DNA from: Terriglobia bacterium
Lineage (GTDB): Bacteria > Acidobacteriota > Terriglobia > JAJPHL01
Direction: 5' to 3'
DNA length: 64,000 bases
NCBI GenBank assembly: GCA_021325275.1
Contig: JAJPHL010000010.1
Coordinates: 30,666-94,665 of the forward strand
Of this stretch, positions 8,770 through 16,194 are shown piece by piece (the first letter of the stretch is position 1; each line of letters begins with the position of its first letter). The notes beneath the pieces are model-generated. The model saw only the letters and a program-made list of their open reading frames with translations. It was not told where the DNA came from and did not search any database. The position numbers were made by a program, and so were the translations under genes.

Positions 8770-11700
8770 ATGAAATTTGGGAAGAGCTTGTTTCTCTTTC
8801 TAGCGGCAGTGGTGTGCCTGGCGGGCGTGTCCGTCATGGCGCAGACGCTGACCACGGGCGAGATATTAGGAACCGTTCGTGATTCCTCGGGCGCTGTTGT
8901 GCCCGGCGCGGTCGTCACCTTGACGCTTACTGAAACCAAGGACATTCGCACCGCCACGACAAACGCCAAGGGCGAGTATCACTTTGCGCTCATCCCGCCC
9001 GGCGAATGCACAATTTCGGCGGAGGCTTCGTCCCTGAAATCGGGCATCACGAAATTCACCTCGCAGGTGGGGCAGGAGCAGCAGATCAACATCACGGTGA
9101 CGGTCCAGGCCACGCAGGAAGTCATTGAAGTGACCGGCGAAACGCTGGCACTCCAGACGGAAAATGCGAACTTGGCCACGGCCGTCTCCACCAAGCAACT
9201 CCGCGAACTGCCCGTAGCAGGCGGCGACCTCACCACGGTCGCGATGACCGTGCCGGGCGTGCGCGTGAACGTCAAGGGCGGATCGGGCAACATGAACGCC
9301 GACGGCGTTCCGGGTAGCACCGTGAATTTCACGCTGAACGGTGCGGACGTAATGGATCCGTACAACAATCTGAACAACTCCGGCGCCAGCAACAACCTGC
9401 TCGGACAAATGGAAGTCGCCGAAGCATCGGTGATTTTGAACGCCTTCTCCGCGGAGTATGGACGCCTGGCCGGCGGCCAAGTGAACCTCACGGGCAAGGG
9501 CGGAACGAACGACTACCACGTCAACCTGCTGTACAACTACAATGACGGCGCGTTCAACTCCAACGATTTCTTCAATAATCGCAACGGCGTGCCGTACGGA
9601 CGCGCGGACGCCAATCAATGGGGCGCTTCGGGCGGAGGACGCATCCTCCGCGACAAGTTGTTTTTCTTCACCGATTGGGAATCGCTCCGCTACGTTCTGC
9701 CGAGCAGCGGCGTGGTTAGCGTGCCGACGCAGCAATTCCAAACGTACGTCCTTTCGCACGTGCCCTCGTCCTCCGTGCCGGTCTATCAGGATGCGTTTAA
9801 CCTATGGAACGGCGCGCCTGGTTTGAATCGCGCGGTTCCGGTGACCACCGGCAACGGATCGTTGCAGGATTCCAGCGGACGCCTCGGCTGCGGCACCAAG
9901 GGTACTTTTACCGGTACGTTCGTGAACGGCGGTTCGGGTCCCAAGTTCGGTGTCGATGTCCCGTGCGCTCAGGCGTTCGGAACCAACGTAGTGGGATACA
10001 ATCGCGAGTCGCTGATCATCGAACGCGTCGATTGGAACATCAACTCGAAGGAGAAGGTGGCCTTCCGCTACGAGTACGATTGGGGCTTGCAGCCCACCTC
10101 CACCAGTCCGCTGAACCCGGCCTTCAATTCCATCAGCTTGCAGCCGCAGCCGGCGGGATCGGTCATCATCACCAGCATCCTGACGTCGAGAATGACCAAC
10201 GTCTTCAATGCGTCGGCGAGCCACTACATCGCGACCTTCGGCGTGGCTGATTTCGCGGGCGATCAGACCAAGATGCCGGTGATCATGACGTTCTCCGACG
10301 GCGGAACGAACTCCGGCAATTTTGCCAGCCTCGGCGCGGGCTTCCCGAACGGCCGCAACGTGGGCCAAGCGCAGTTCATCGACGATATCGCCTATCAGAG
10401 GGGAAGCCACAACATCAAGGCCGGTGTCAATTGGCGCTGGAACAAGCTGACGGTTACCAGCAACGACAGCGGCGCCTTCATCGGAACGTATGCGTTCTCC
10501 GATCTCACCGACTTCGCCAACGGCGTGGTCAACAAGACCGGAAAAGGCGACACGTTCTCGGAGAAATATCCGATCCTGGGCGCGGCGCACCTGCGCGAGT
10601 ACTCGCTGAATTTCTACATTCAAGACGAGTGGGCCATCAACAGCAAGATCAAGGCGACCTACGGAATGCGCTTCGAGCGCGACAAGAATCCGTATTGCGT
10701 GGATCTGTGCATGTCGCGCGCCGAACCTCAATTCGGCATGGCCGGCTATCAGGGCGGCGCCGGTATCCCGTACAACGCGACCATCCAGAGCGGACTGGGA
10801 TCGGCCTTCAAGAGCATCGATGGCATGATCTTCGAACCGCGCTTCGGAATCGCCTTTAAGCCGTTCGGCGACCGCAAGATGGTGATCCGTGGCGGAATCG
10901 GTCTGTTCTCCAGCTTGTTCGCGGGCAGCATCGCCAACAACATTTTCGGCAATCCGCCGGACGTGTTCACGCCGACCGTGTCGCCGGCGAGCAGCTCGGC
11001 CTCGTTCCCGGTGGTCGACGTTCCGACGAATCCGCTGAGCGCGGGCGCCGTGGCGCAGGCTTCGTACAACGCGTTCATCAACAACTTCAAGAGCGGTGGA
11101 ACGCTGGCGCAGATCAAGGCGGCGTTGCCGGCCGGCGTGAGCTTCGCGTTGCCCGCGCTGTATTCGCCGCCCGACAATTTCCACGCTCCTCGCGTGTTGC
11201 AATGGAACATGGAAGTCGAGCAGCCCATCGGCACGAAGAACGTGCTCGCGGTCACCTACACCGGTAATCACGGTTACGACGAGCAGTTGACGAACGCCGA
11301 TGCCAACAACTACTACTCGCCGACGAACTATCCAAACGGTTTCGGCGGATTGCCGAATGCGGCTCCCGATCCGCGCTTCCTGACGGTCAGCCAGGTGTTG
11401 ACGCAATTCAAATCCAACTACGACGCCATGATCGTGCAGTTGCGTCATAGCTGGCAGTATGGCTTCTCCGGCCAACTCGGCTATACCTGGAGCCATGCGC
11501 TCGGCAACGTCGCGATTTACAATCCGAACTACCTGAACCAGGGGTACGGAAGCTTGAGCTTCGACACGCGTCACATGCTTTCGAGCGACCTCATCTGGAA
11601 TTCGCCGAAGTTCTCGAATCCCGGCTTGCAGTGGGTCGCCGGCGGATGGAGCATCGGCGCGAAGCTGTACGCTTACTCCGGTTCGCCGTTCTCGGTGAGC

Positions 11701-12156
11701 AATTCTCAGTTGGCGGCCCGCGTCAATTCAGCGGACAGCAGCGGCAAGAACACCTTCTTGGCCGACGTTGTGAATCCGGGCATTCTGGGCGTTCACTGCA
11801 CGAATGCCGCCGTGAACACGGCGTGCATCACCGCAGCGTCGTTCGCCACCACCGCCACACAAACCGACTGGGGAAACACCGCGCCCAACATGTTCTGGGG
11901 TACGGGATACTTCGACGTCGATACGCAGGTCACCAAGGCCGTCCCGATCAAGGAGAAGTACAAATTCGAAATCGGCGCGGGCTTCTACAACCTGCTCAAC
12001 CATCCGAACTTCGCCAGTCCGAGCGGCAGCGTCACGTCGAGCGGCTTGGGCCTGATCACCTCCACGATTGGTCCTCCCACGAGCATCTACGGCTCGTTCG
12101 AGGGCGCGGGCGTTTCCGGCCGCGTGATCGTGCTGGTCGGGAAGTTCAGCTTCTAA
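8770..12156 (+). CDS. TonB-dependent receptor with N-terminal Cna-B-like domain (second copy)
   Basis: A 1128-residue relative of the preceding receptor, not a recent duplicate. From the ATG at 8770 (MKFGKSLFLFL, preceded by TTGGAGGATCTCCC) there is a clean signal peptide ending at VMAQ. A Cna-B-like domain follows (GEILGTVRDSSGAVVPGAVV ... GEYHFALIPPGECTIS), then a plug-like region (LRELPVAGGDLTTVAMTVPG) and a long barrel ending VIVLVGKFSF. An in-frame ATG at 8692 would put 26 extra residues before the signal peptide and lies in the leader, so it is rejected. The ligand is unknown. Two such genes in tandem with similar promoters suggest a shared growth signal but different cargo. Confidence 0.9.
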   Translation: MKFGKSLFLFLAAVVCLAGVSVMAQTLTTGEILGTVRDSSGAVVPGAVVTLTLTETKDIRTATTNAKGEYHFALIPPGECTISAEASSLKSGITKFTSQVGQEQQINITVTVQATQEVIEVTGETLALQTENANLATAVSTKQLRELPVAGGDLTTVAMTVPGVRVNVKGGSGNMNADGVPGSTVNFTLNGADVMDPYNNLNNSGASNNLLGQMEVAEASVILNAFSAEYGRLAGGQVNLTGKGGTNDYHVNLLYNYNDGAFNSNDFFNNRNGVPYGRADANQWGASGGGRILRDKLFFFTDWESLRYVLPSSGVVSVPTQQFQTYVLSHVPSSSVPVYQDAFNLWNGAPGLNRAVPVTTGNGSLQDSSGRLGCGTKGTFTGTFVNGGSGPKFGVDVPCAQAFGTNVVGYNRESLIIERVDWNINSKEKVAFRYEYDWGLQPTSTSPLNPAFNSISLQPQPAGSVIITSILTSRMTNVFNASASHYIATFGVADFAGDQTKMPVIMTFSDGGTNSGNFASLGAGFPNGRNVGQAQFIDDIAYQRGSHNIKAGVNWRWNKLTVTSNDSGAFIGTYAFSDLTDFANGVVNKTGKGDTFSEKYPILGAAHLREYSLNFYIQDEWAINSKIKATYGMRFERDKNPYCVDLCMSRAEPQFGMAGYQGGAGIPYNATIQSGLGSAFKSIDGMIFEPRFGIAFKPFGDRKMVIRGGIGLFSSLFAGSIANNIFGNPPDVFTPTVSPASSSASFPVVDVPTNPLSAGAVAQASYNAFINNFKSGGTLAQIKAALPAGVSFALPALYSPPDNFHAPRVLQWNMEVEQPIGTKNVLAVTYTGNHGYDEQLTNADANNYYSPTNYPNGFGGLPNAAPDPRFLTVSQVLTQFKSNYDAMIVQLRHSWQYGFSGQLGYTWSHALGNVAIYNPNYLNQGYGSLSFDTRHMLSSDLIWNSPKFSNPGLQWVAGGWSIGAKLYAYSGSPFSVSNSQLAARVNSADSSGKNTFLADVVNPGILGVHCTNAAVNTACITAASFATTATQTDWGNTAPNMFWGTGYFDVDTQVTKAVPIKEKYKFEIGAGFYNLLNHPNFASPSGSVTSSGLGLITSTIGPPTSIYGSFEGAGVSGRVIVLVGKFSF

Positions 12157-12181
12157 CGAGTCGCGCTAGCAGTACAATTGG

Positions 12182-12217
12182 AAACCGCCGGTCGGGGAAC
12201 GATCCCGCCGGCGGTTT
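12182..12217 (+). terminator. Probable terminator after second receptor gene
   Basis: AAACCGCCGG.CGGG pairs with CCCGCCGGCGGTTT across a short loop, followed by CGTCTTTCC. The stem is strong but the U-tract is poor. It ends just before the ribosome site of the next gene. Confidence 0.65.
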
Positions 12218-12236
12218 CGTCTTTCCTGGAAGAAAT

Positions 12237-13031
12237 ATGCGCCGATTCCTTCTCGCAATCAGCGTCACCGTTCTTTGTTCCGCTGAAAGTGGCCTGACCA
12301 TCGAGAACAGGCGCACGGAACCCGGCCGCGGAACAGTCATCGACGTGGTGAATCACTACAGCGCGAGCGCCACGGCGTACGTGATCAAGTTCGATATTGT
12401 GAAGCAAGGCATCGTTTTCCCCATCAAGACTCAGTGGGTCGAAAGCATTCCCGGCGCGAGTACCAGCGGCGCGCTGGCTCCCGGAAAGTCGCGTACGTTC
12501 TCGACAGGCGTGGGACAATGGCCGCCGCCGGACCGCGTGCGCGTCGCCTGTGTGATTTTCGCGGACGGTGCGACAGAGGGCGAGTCGCCGTGCCTGCAAC
12601 GGCTCGTGGGTGAGCGGGCCCGTGAGTTCAGCGATCTTCCGGAAGCCCGCACGCAACTGGTTCAGGTGCTCGCTGGAGCGCTTCCCGTTGATAAAGTCGT
12701 GGCCGATGCGAAGGCTGTGAACGAAAAGCGCAAGAAGACAGCCGAGGACAATGCCGCCGCCGCGCAAAAGGCCGTCGCGCGGCTCTTCAAAGCGTGGAGA
12801 GAGAACGTCCCGCCCGATTCCGATGAAGCAAAGTTTCTTGCCGCACAGGATTGGAACCTGAACAGCTACCTCGCCGGCGATATTGCGAATTCAATGTCGC
12901 GCGTATATCAGACCGTGATTGTGAACTTGGACAAGACCGGCAGCGATCCAACCTTGGCGATCAAGGGCGTTCTGAACATATTCGATCGCATGCAAGCGAA
13001 CGCCCCGGCGAATCCGCCGAAACTCCCGTAG
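12237..13031 (+). CDS. Secreted protein of unknown function
   Basis: A 264-residue protein. GGAAG lies five bases before the ATG at 12237, and residues 1-19 (MRRFLLAISVTVLCSAESG) form a signal peptide, possibly lipoprotein-like because of the cysteine at position 14, although a full lipobox is not visible. The mature N-terminal part has the strand pattern of a small beta-sandwich (TIENRRTEPGRGTVIDVVN, VIKFDIV). The C-terminal half is helical, rich in Ala, Lys and Glu (VVADAKAVNEKRKKTAED). The reading frame continues upstream into the receptor gene, but that part is a shadow. It is followed by a strong terminator. I do not recognise the family. Confidence 0.7.
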   Translation: MRRFLLAISVTVLCSAESGLTIENRRTEPGRGTVIDVVNHYSASATAYVIKFDIVKQGIVFPIKTQWVESIPGASTSGALAPGKSRTFSTGVGQWPPPDRVRVACVIFADGATEGESPCLQRLVGERAREFSDLPEARTQLVQVLAGALPVDKVVADAKAVNEKRKKTAEDNAAAAQKAVARLFKAWRENVPPDSDEAKFLAAQDWNLNSYLAGDIANSMSRVYQTVIVNLDKTGSDPTLAIKGVLNIFDRMQANAPANPPKLP

Positions 13032-13062
13032 GACCCGCGTCCTCCGCACATCGCCGTGAAAT

Positions 13063-13095
13063 GGCCGCCAGGCAACTGGCGGCCGTTCTGTTTTT
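13063..13095 (+). terminator. Rho-independent terminator
   Basis: Perfect stem GGCCGCCAG, loop GCAA, CTGGCGGCC, then GTTCTGTTTTT. It closes the gene ending at 13031, so the next gene needs its own promoter. Confidence 0.85.
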
Positions 13096-13150
13096 CCGGT
13101 CGAAAGGGTTTCCGCCATGGCTGTCGTTCTAGGTGGTGGAGGAACTCTAA

Positions 13151-13471
13151 ATGCCTTGCAAACTTTCAGTTGATCCAGCCAATTTCGCCTGTCCCTACAG
13201 TGCCACGGCCGGTGACACGATCACCCTCAAGATCAGAGACGAGACCGGAGCTGTCAAGTTCGAGTCGGCGAGCTACAACGGCGCGAACGTACCCATCGAC
13301 GCCAACGGGCAAATCACGATCACCGTCGCGGCCGGCCATAACAAACTTTTCGTCATCTACAGGTTCAGTGACCCCGTCAATGGTTCCGGCACATTGCTGG
13401 AAGTCTGCGATCAAGAGTTGGCGTCGATTAGCGTCAACCGCCCGGCTGTTGCCTACATGATCTGCGCCTAA
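13151..13471 (+). CDS. Small cysteine-containing protein of unknown function
   Basis: A 106-residue protein with a good ribosome site (GGAGG, eight bases before the ATG). There is no signal peptide. The sequence is a run of short predicted beta-strands (DTITLKIRDE, VKFESASYNG, QITITVAAGHNKLFVIYRF) and has four cysteines, two near the start (positions 3 and 14) and two near the end, which could pair. It suggests a compact beta-sandwich of bacterial Ig-like size. The stop codon is followed after only nine bases by the ATG of the next gene, whose ribosome site AAGGAG overlaps the end of this one, so the two are co-transcribed. Function unknown. Confidence 0.7.
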   Translation: MPCKLSVDPANFACPYSATAGDTITLKIRDETGAVKFESASYNGANVPIDANGQITITVAAGHNKLFVIYRFSDPVNGSGTLLEVCDQELASISVNRPAVAYMICA

Positions 13472-13480
13472 GGAGCCCCC

Positions 13481-15109
13481 ATGAACAAATCACTCACTTT
13501 CACTCTTTTCATCGTTGGTTCCGTCGCTGCGATGGGCCAGCCAACGCCATCGGCTCAACCGCCTGCCCAACCGAAGTTTTCATGCCGGGGCTTGAACGAC
13601 GTCCATAAGGCTCGCGCGAAATCAGCCGCAGAGTTGTCCAAAGCGATCATGACCTCTCTGAGAATCGACCAGACTCCTGAATGCTTCGCGAAAGTGCTCG
13701 CGACAGACAGCGACGTGGCGAAGCTGTCATTTGGCGATTTTGCCAAGGCGCTGGAAGCGAAGCGATCCGACAAGCAAGCCGGTTCATCGGCGGGCACGGG
13801 CGGATCAAGCAGCCTCGTGTCGAAGGGCGTCGTTGCGGAAACATTGTCGCTGGCGGCGGAATACGGCGCGCTCACCGAATCGACGAATCAACAGGTCGTC
13901 ACCGTCCAAGGAAGTTTGGGAGGATTGGTTTCGCCGTTGGTTGGGGCGAACTTGCTTCGCTATTGTCCCACCGATTCACCAGACAAAGGCTGCGTTACCG
14001 CAAACGGTCTGCGTCTCTTGCGGCGGATTTCTTATGGAGTTTCGTTCGACACGAGCGCGAACTCCACTGGCACGACAGCCACAGCGCCTTCGAGTTCATC
14101 CAGTTCCACAACCGGGAGCTCGACCACTCCGGTCACTTTCTCGGCGAACGGCCACAACATCACCGCCTTCACGGGCAAGGTCATTCTTTGGAGTACTCGC
14201 GACGCCAGTTCGGATAAGTTCCAGACGAAGTGGAAAAACACGGTAAGCTCGGCGGGGCTGAGCGCCGCCGGCAGCGACCTTATGACCTCGTTGATCGCTT
14301 TTCTCGGCACGATCACGGTGACGCCGGAGGATGTAGCATGGTTTCCGACCGCCAGGGACGAGATTGCCCGAGAAGCCTCCAAAAGCGAGGCAGAGCTAAC
14401 CAACGCTGATCTCGACGAACTCTGGCGGACGCACGCGACGGAATACGTCAACCGGTTGAAAAAGGCCCAGCCCGATATCGTCGCAAAGGCCGCCGACTTC
14501 CTGCGGAAGACCGACGCCTACCGCGCGGCTCAGCAAGAATTCATCGAGGACATCGCGAACCAACCGGTTCTCACCTTCGAATACGACGACAACCGTCCCG
14601 CCGGAAAGACGCCGACGTCAACGTTCCGCCTGATCTTCGACAAGACGCTCGATAAAGCAGGCAAAACTTCATTGACTGTCAACGCCGGCGCGACGATTTA
14701 CAACACGGCGCAGATGGGCGTACCGGCTGGCGGCAGCCGTTTCCGCGATGCCCAAGTTGCCGCGCAACTCCAACACGACCTCGGCAATCTGCCGACCATA
14801 GGCGCCGCCTCGATCGCCGCAGCGTACTACTATCAGGACCAAACAACGGCGGATGCGTTGAGTGCGACGCCAGGGAATCCGGTGGCCGGCGTTACGTTTG
14901 TCGGATTGCCGAGCACCGCAACGACCGTCTTTGGACAGAAGGGCAACATCAACGTCTTCCAGGCGCGATTGGTTTTGGGAGCCGGTACAAGTAGCATGCG
15001 TTTTCCGATCGCGGTGAGCTGGTCGAATCGGACCGAACTGATCGCGAAGCCTACTTGGAAGGCGCAACTCGGGGTCTCTTACGATCTCGACTCGCTCTTT
15101 GCGAAGTAG
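13481..15109 (+). CDS. Putative outer-membrane beta-barrel protein, unknown function
   Basis: A 542-residue exported protein with a signal peptide MNKSLTFTLFIVGSVAAMG. It continues with a proline-rich linker (QPTPSAQPPAQP), a helical region and a Ser/Thr-rich low-complexity stretch at about 203-220. The last roughly 180 residues alternate polar and hydrophobic residues in strand-like blocks (KTSLTVNAGATIYNT, FRDAQVAAQLQHDLG, SIAAAYYYQ, FQARLVLGAG, MRFPIAVSWSN, KAQLGVSYDL), as in outer-membrane barrels. I infer a surface or porin-like protein. It is encoded directly behind the small protein at 13151 and converges on the channel gene. Not a family I can name. Confidence 0.7.
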   Translation: MNKSLTFTLFIVGSVAAMGQPTPSAQPPAQPKFSCRGLNDVHKARAKSAAELSKAIMTSLRIDQTPECFAKVLATDSDVAKLSFGDFAKALEAKRSDKQAGSSAGTGGSSSLVSKGVVAETLSLAAEYGALTESTNQQVVTVQGSLGGLVSPLVGANLLRYCPTDSPDKGCVTANGLRLLRRISYGVSFDTSANSTGTTATAPSSSSSSTTGSSTTPVTFSANGHNITAFTGKVILWSTRDASSDKFQTKWKNTVSSAGLSAAGSDLMTSLIAFLGTITVTPEDVAWFPTARDEIAREASKSEAELTNADLDELWRTHATEYVNRLKKAQPDIVAKAADFLRKTDAYRAAQQEFIEDIANQPVLTFEYDDNRPAGKTPTSTFRLIFDKTLDKAGKTSLTVNAGATIYNTAQMGVPAGGSRFRDAQVAAQLQHDLGNLPTIGAASIAAAYYYQDQTTADALSATPGNPVAGVTFVGLPSTATTVFGQKGNINVFQARLVLGAGTSSMRFPIAVSWSNRTELIAKPTWKAQLGVSYDLDSLFAK

Positions 15110-15120
15110 ATTGCGGAACG

Positions 15121-15150
15121 GGGATCGCGCGACTCTATGTGCGCGGTCCC
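15121..15150. terminator. Possible bidirectional terminator hairpin
   Basis: GGGATCGCGC and GCGCGGTCCC pair (one G-U or A-C mismatch depending on the strand) over a 10-base loop between two convergent genes. The right arm ends at the stop of the channel gene. There is no U-tract, so the assignment is tentative. Confidence 0.35.
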
Positions 15151-16184
15151 TATGCCCGCCGCACGACTTCCGCCGACGCCGCAGTTCGCGCCGCGTGAAT
15201 GTCGTCGACGTTGCCGATCACCAGCACCACGCTGTTGCCGCGGCAGATTTCGGCGTCGTGCGGATTGTAGCGGAAGGCTTCGACGCCCGGTTCGCGGAAC
15301 GCCAGGCAACTGAGATTGTAGCGTTCCCGCAGACCCACTTCGCCGAGCGAATGCCCGACCCATGCGGAGTGGAACGGCACCGGAATTTCCTCGATCCGCA
15401 GCGTCGATTCGGTATCGCGAAGCATCATGTCGAGGAACGTCACTACGTTCGGCCGGATCATCTCGGAAGCCAAGCGCATTCCGCCAATCGAGTTCGGCGA
15501 CACGGTCGAACTGGCGCCGGCGCGCAGCATCTTGTCGGCCATCTTCGCGTCCATGCAGCGGGCGACAATGCGCACGTTAGGATGCTTCTGACGTACCGTG
15601 ACCACCACCACGAGATTATCTTTGTCGTTGGGCAGCGCGGGAATCACGCCGCCCGCAAAATCGAGGCCGGCGAGTTCCAGCACATCTTCGTCGCTGGCGT
15701 CGCCTTCGATGACCGGGACCTCGCCGTAGAGCTGCGCGACGCGCTCGAGGCGTTGCGGGTCGCGGTCGATCACCACCATTTCGCGATGGGTCTTTTGCAG
15801 CTCCTCGATCACCCGCAGGCCCGTGGTGCCCGCGCCGCATATGATCGTGTGATTCCGCAATGCTTTGATGCGCTTCAGCATTTTCTTCTTCCAGAATAAC
15901 CGTTGCAGGTCGCCTTCCACAACAAAAGCGGTGCCCACCGAAAAGGTGTACAACATGATGCCTAAGCCGAAGATCAACACGAAAATGTTGAAGATCCGCA
16001 GCGCATGGTTCCTTGACGTGTCGACGATTTCGCCGTACCCCACGCTGGTGAGCGACACGACCGTCATGTAGAACGCGTCGAGCCACGATACGTTCTGGCC
16101 CAGCACGCGATATCCGACTGTCGCCGCCACCACCACCACCGAGAGCGCCGTCAGCGCCTTGTACAAGCGATTGCGATTGTCCAT
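15150..16184 (-). CDS. Two-helix potassium channel with RCK (TrkA-N/TrkA-C) domain
   Basis: A 344-residue MthK-like K+ channel. Residues 9-28 and 63-86 are membrane helices around the pore loop with the selectivity filter TSVGYGE (46-52). From about 110 comes a cytoplasmic RCK domain starting HTIICGAGTTGLRVIEEL, a Rossmann nucleotide-binding site. It is followed by a TrkA-C-like lobe (about 255-335, IPVPFHSAWVGHSLGEVGL). Such channels are gated by Ca2+ or nucleotides and let K+ flow down its gradient. The acylase gene is 10 bases upstream on the same strand, so the pair may be co-transcribed, with no obvious functional tie. The Kdp uptake system lies elsewhere in the window. Confidence 0.93.
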   Translation of the reverse strand: MDNRNRLYKALTALSVVVVAATVGYRVLGQNVSWLDAFYMTVVSLTSVGYGEIVDTSRNHALRIFNIFVLIFGLGIMLYTFSVGTAFVVEGDLQRLFWKKKMLKRIKALRNHTIICGAGTTGLRVIEELQKTHREMVVIDRDPQRLERVAQLYGEVPVIEGDASDEDVLELAGLDFAGGVIPALPNDKDNLVVVVTVRQKHPNVRIVARCMDAKMADKMLRAGASSTVSPNSIGGMRLASEMIRPNVVTFLDMMLRDTESTLRIEEIPVPFHSAWVGHSLGEVGLRERYNLSCLAFREPGVEAFRYNPHDAEICRGNSVVLVIGNVDDIHAARTAASAEVVRRA

Positions 16185-16194
16185 TTATATCGAA

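Noticed and set aside
9802..11574. 590-codon minus-strand frame opposite the second receptor
   Set aside because: Same reason: a shadow of the coding strand, no ribosome site and no recognisable domain.
11631..12236. Upstream part of the frame that contains the secreted protein at 12237
   Set aside because: It runs through the receptor gene in another frame; signal peptide and ribosome site place the start at 12237.
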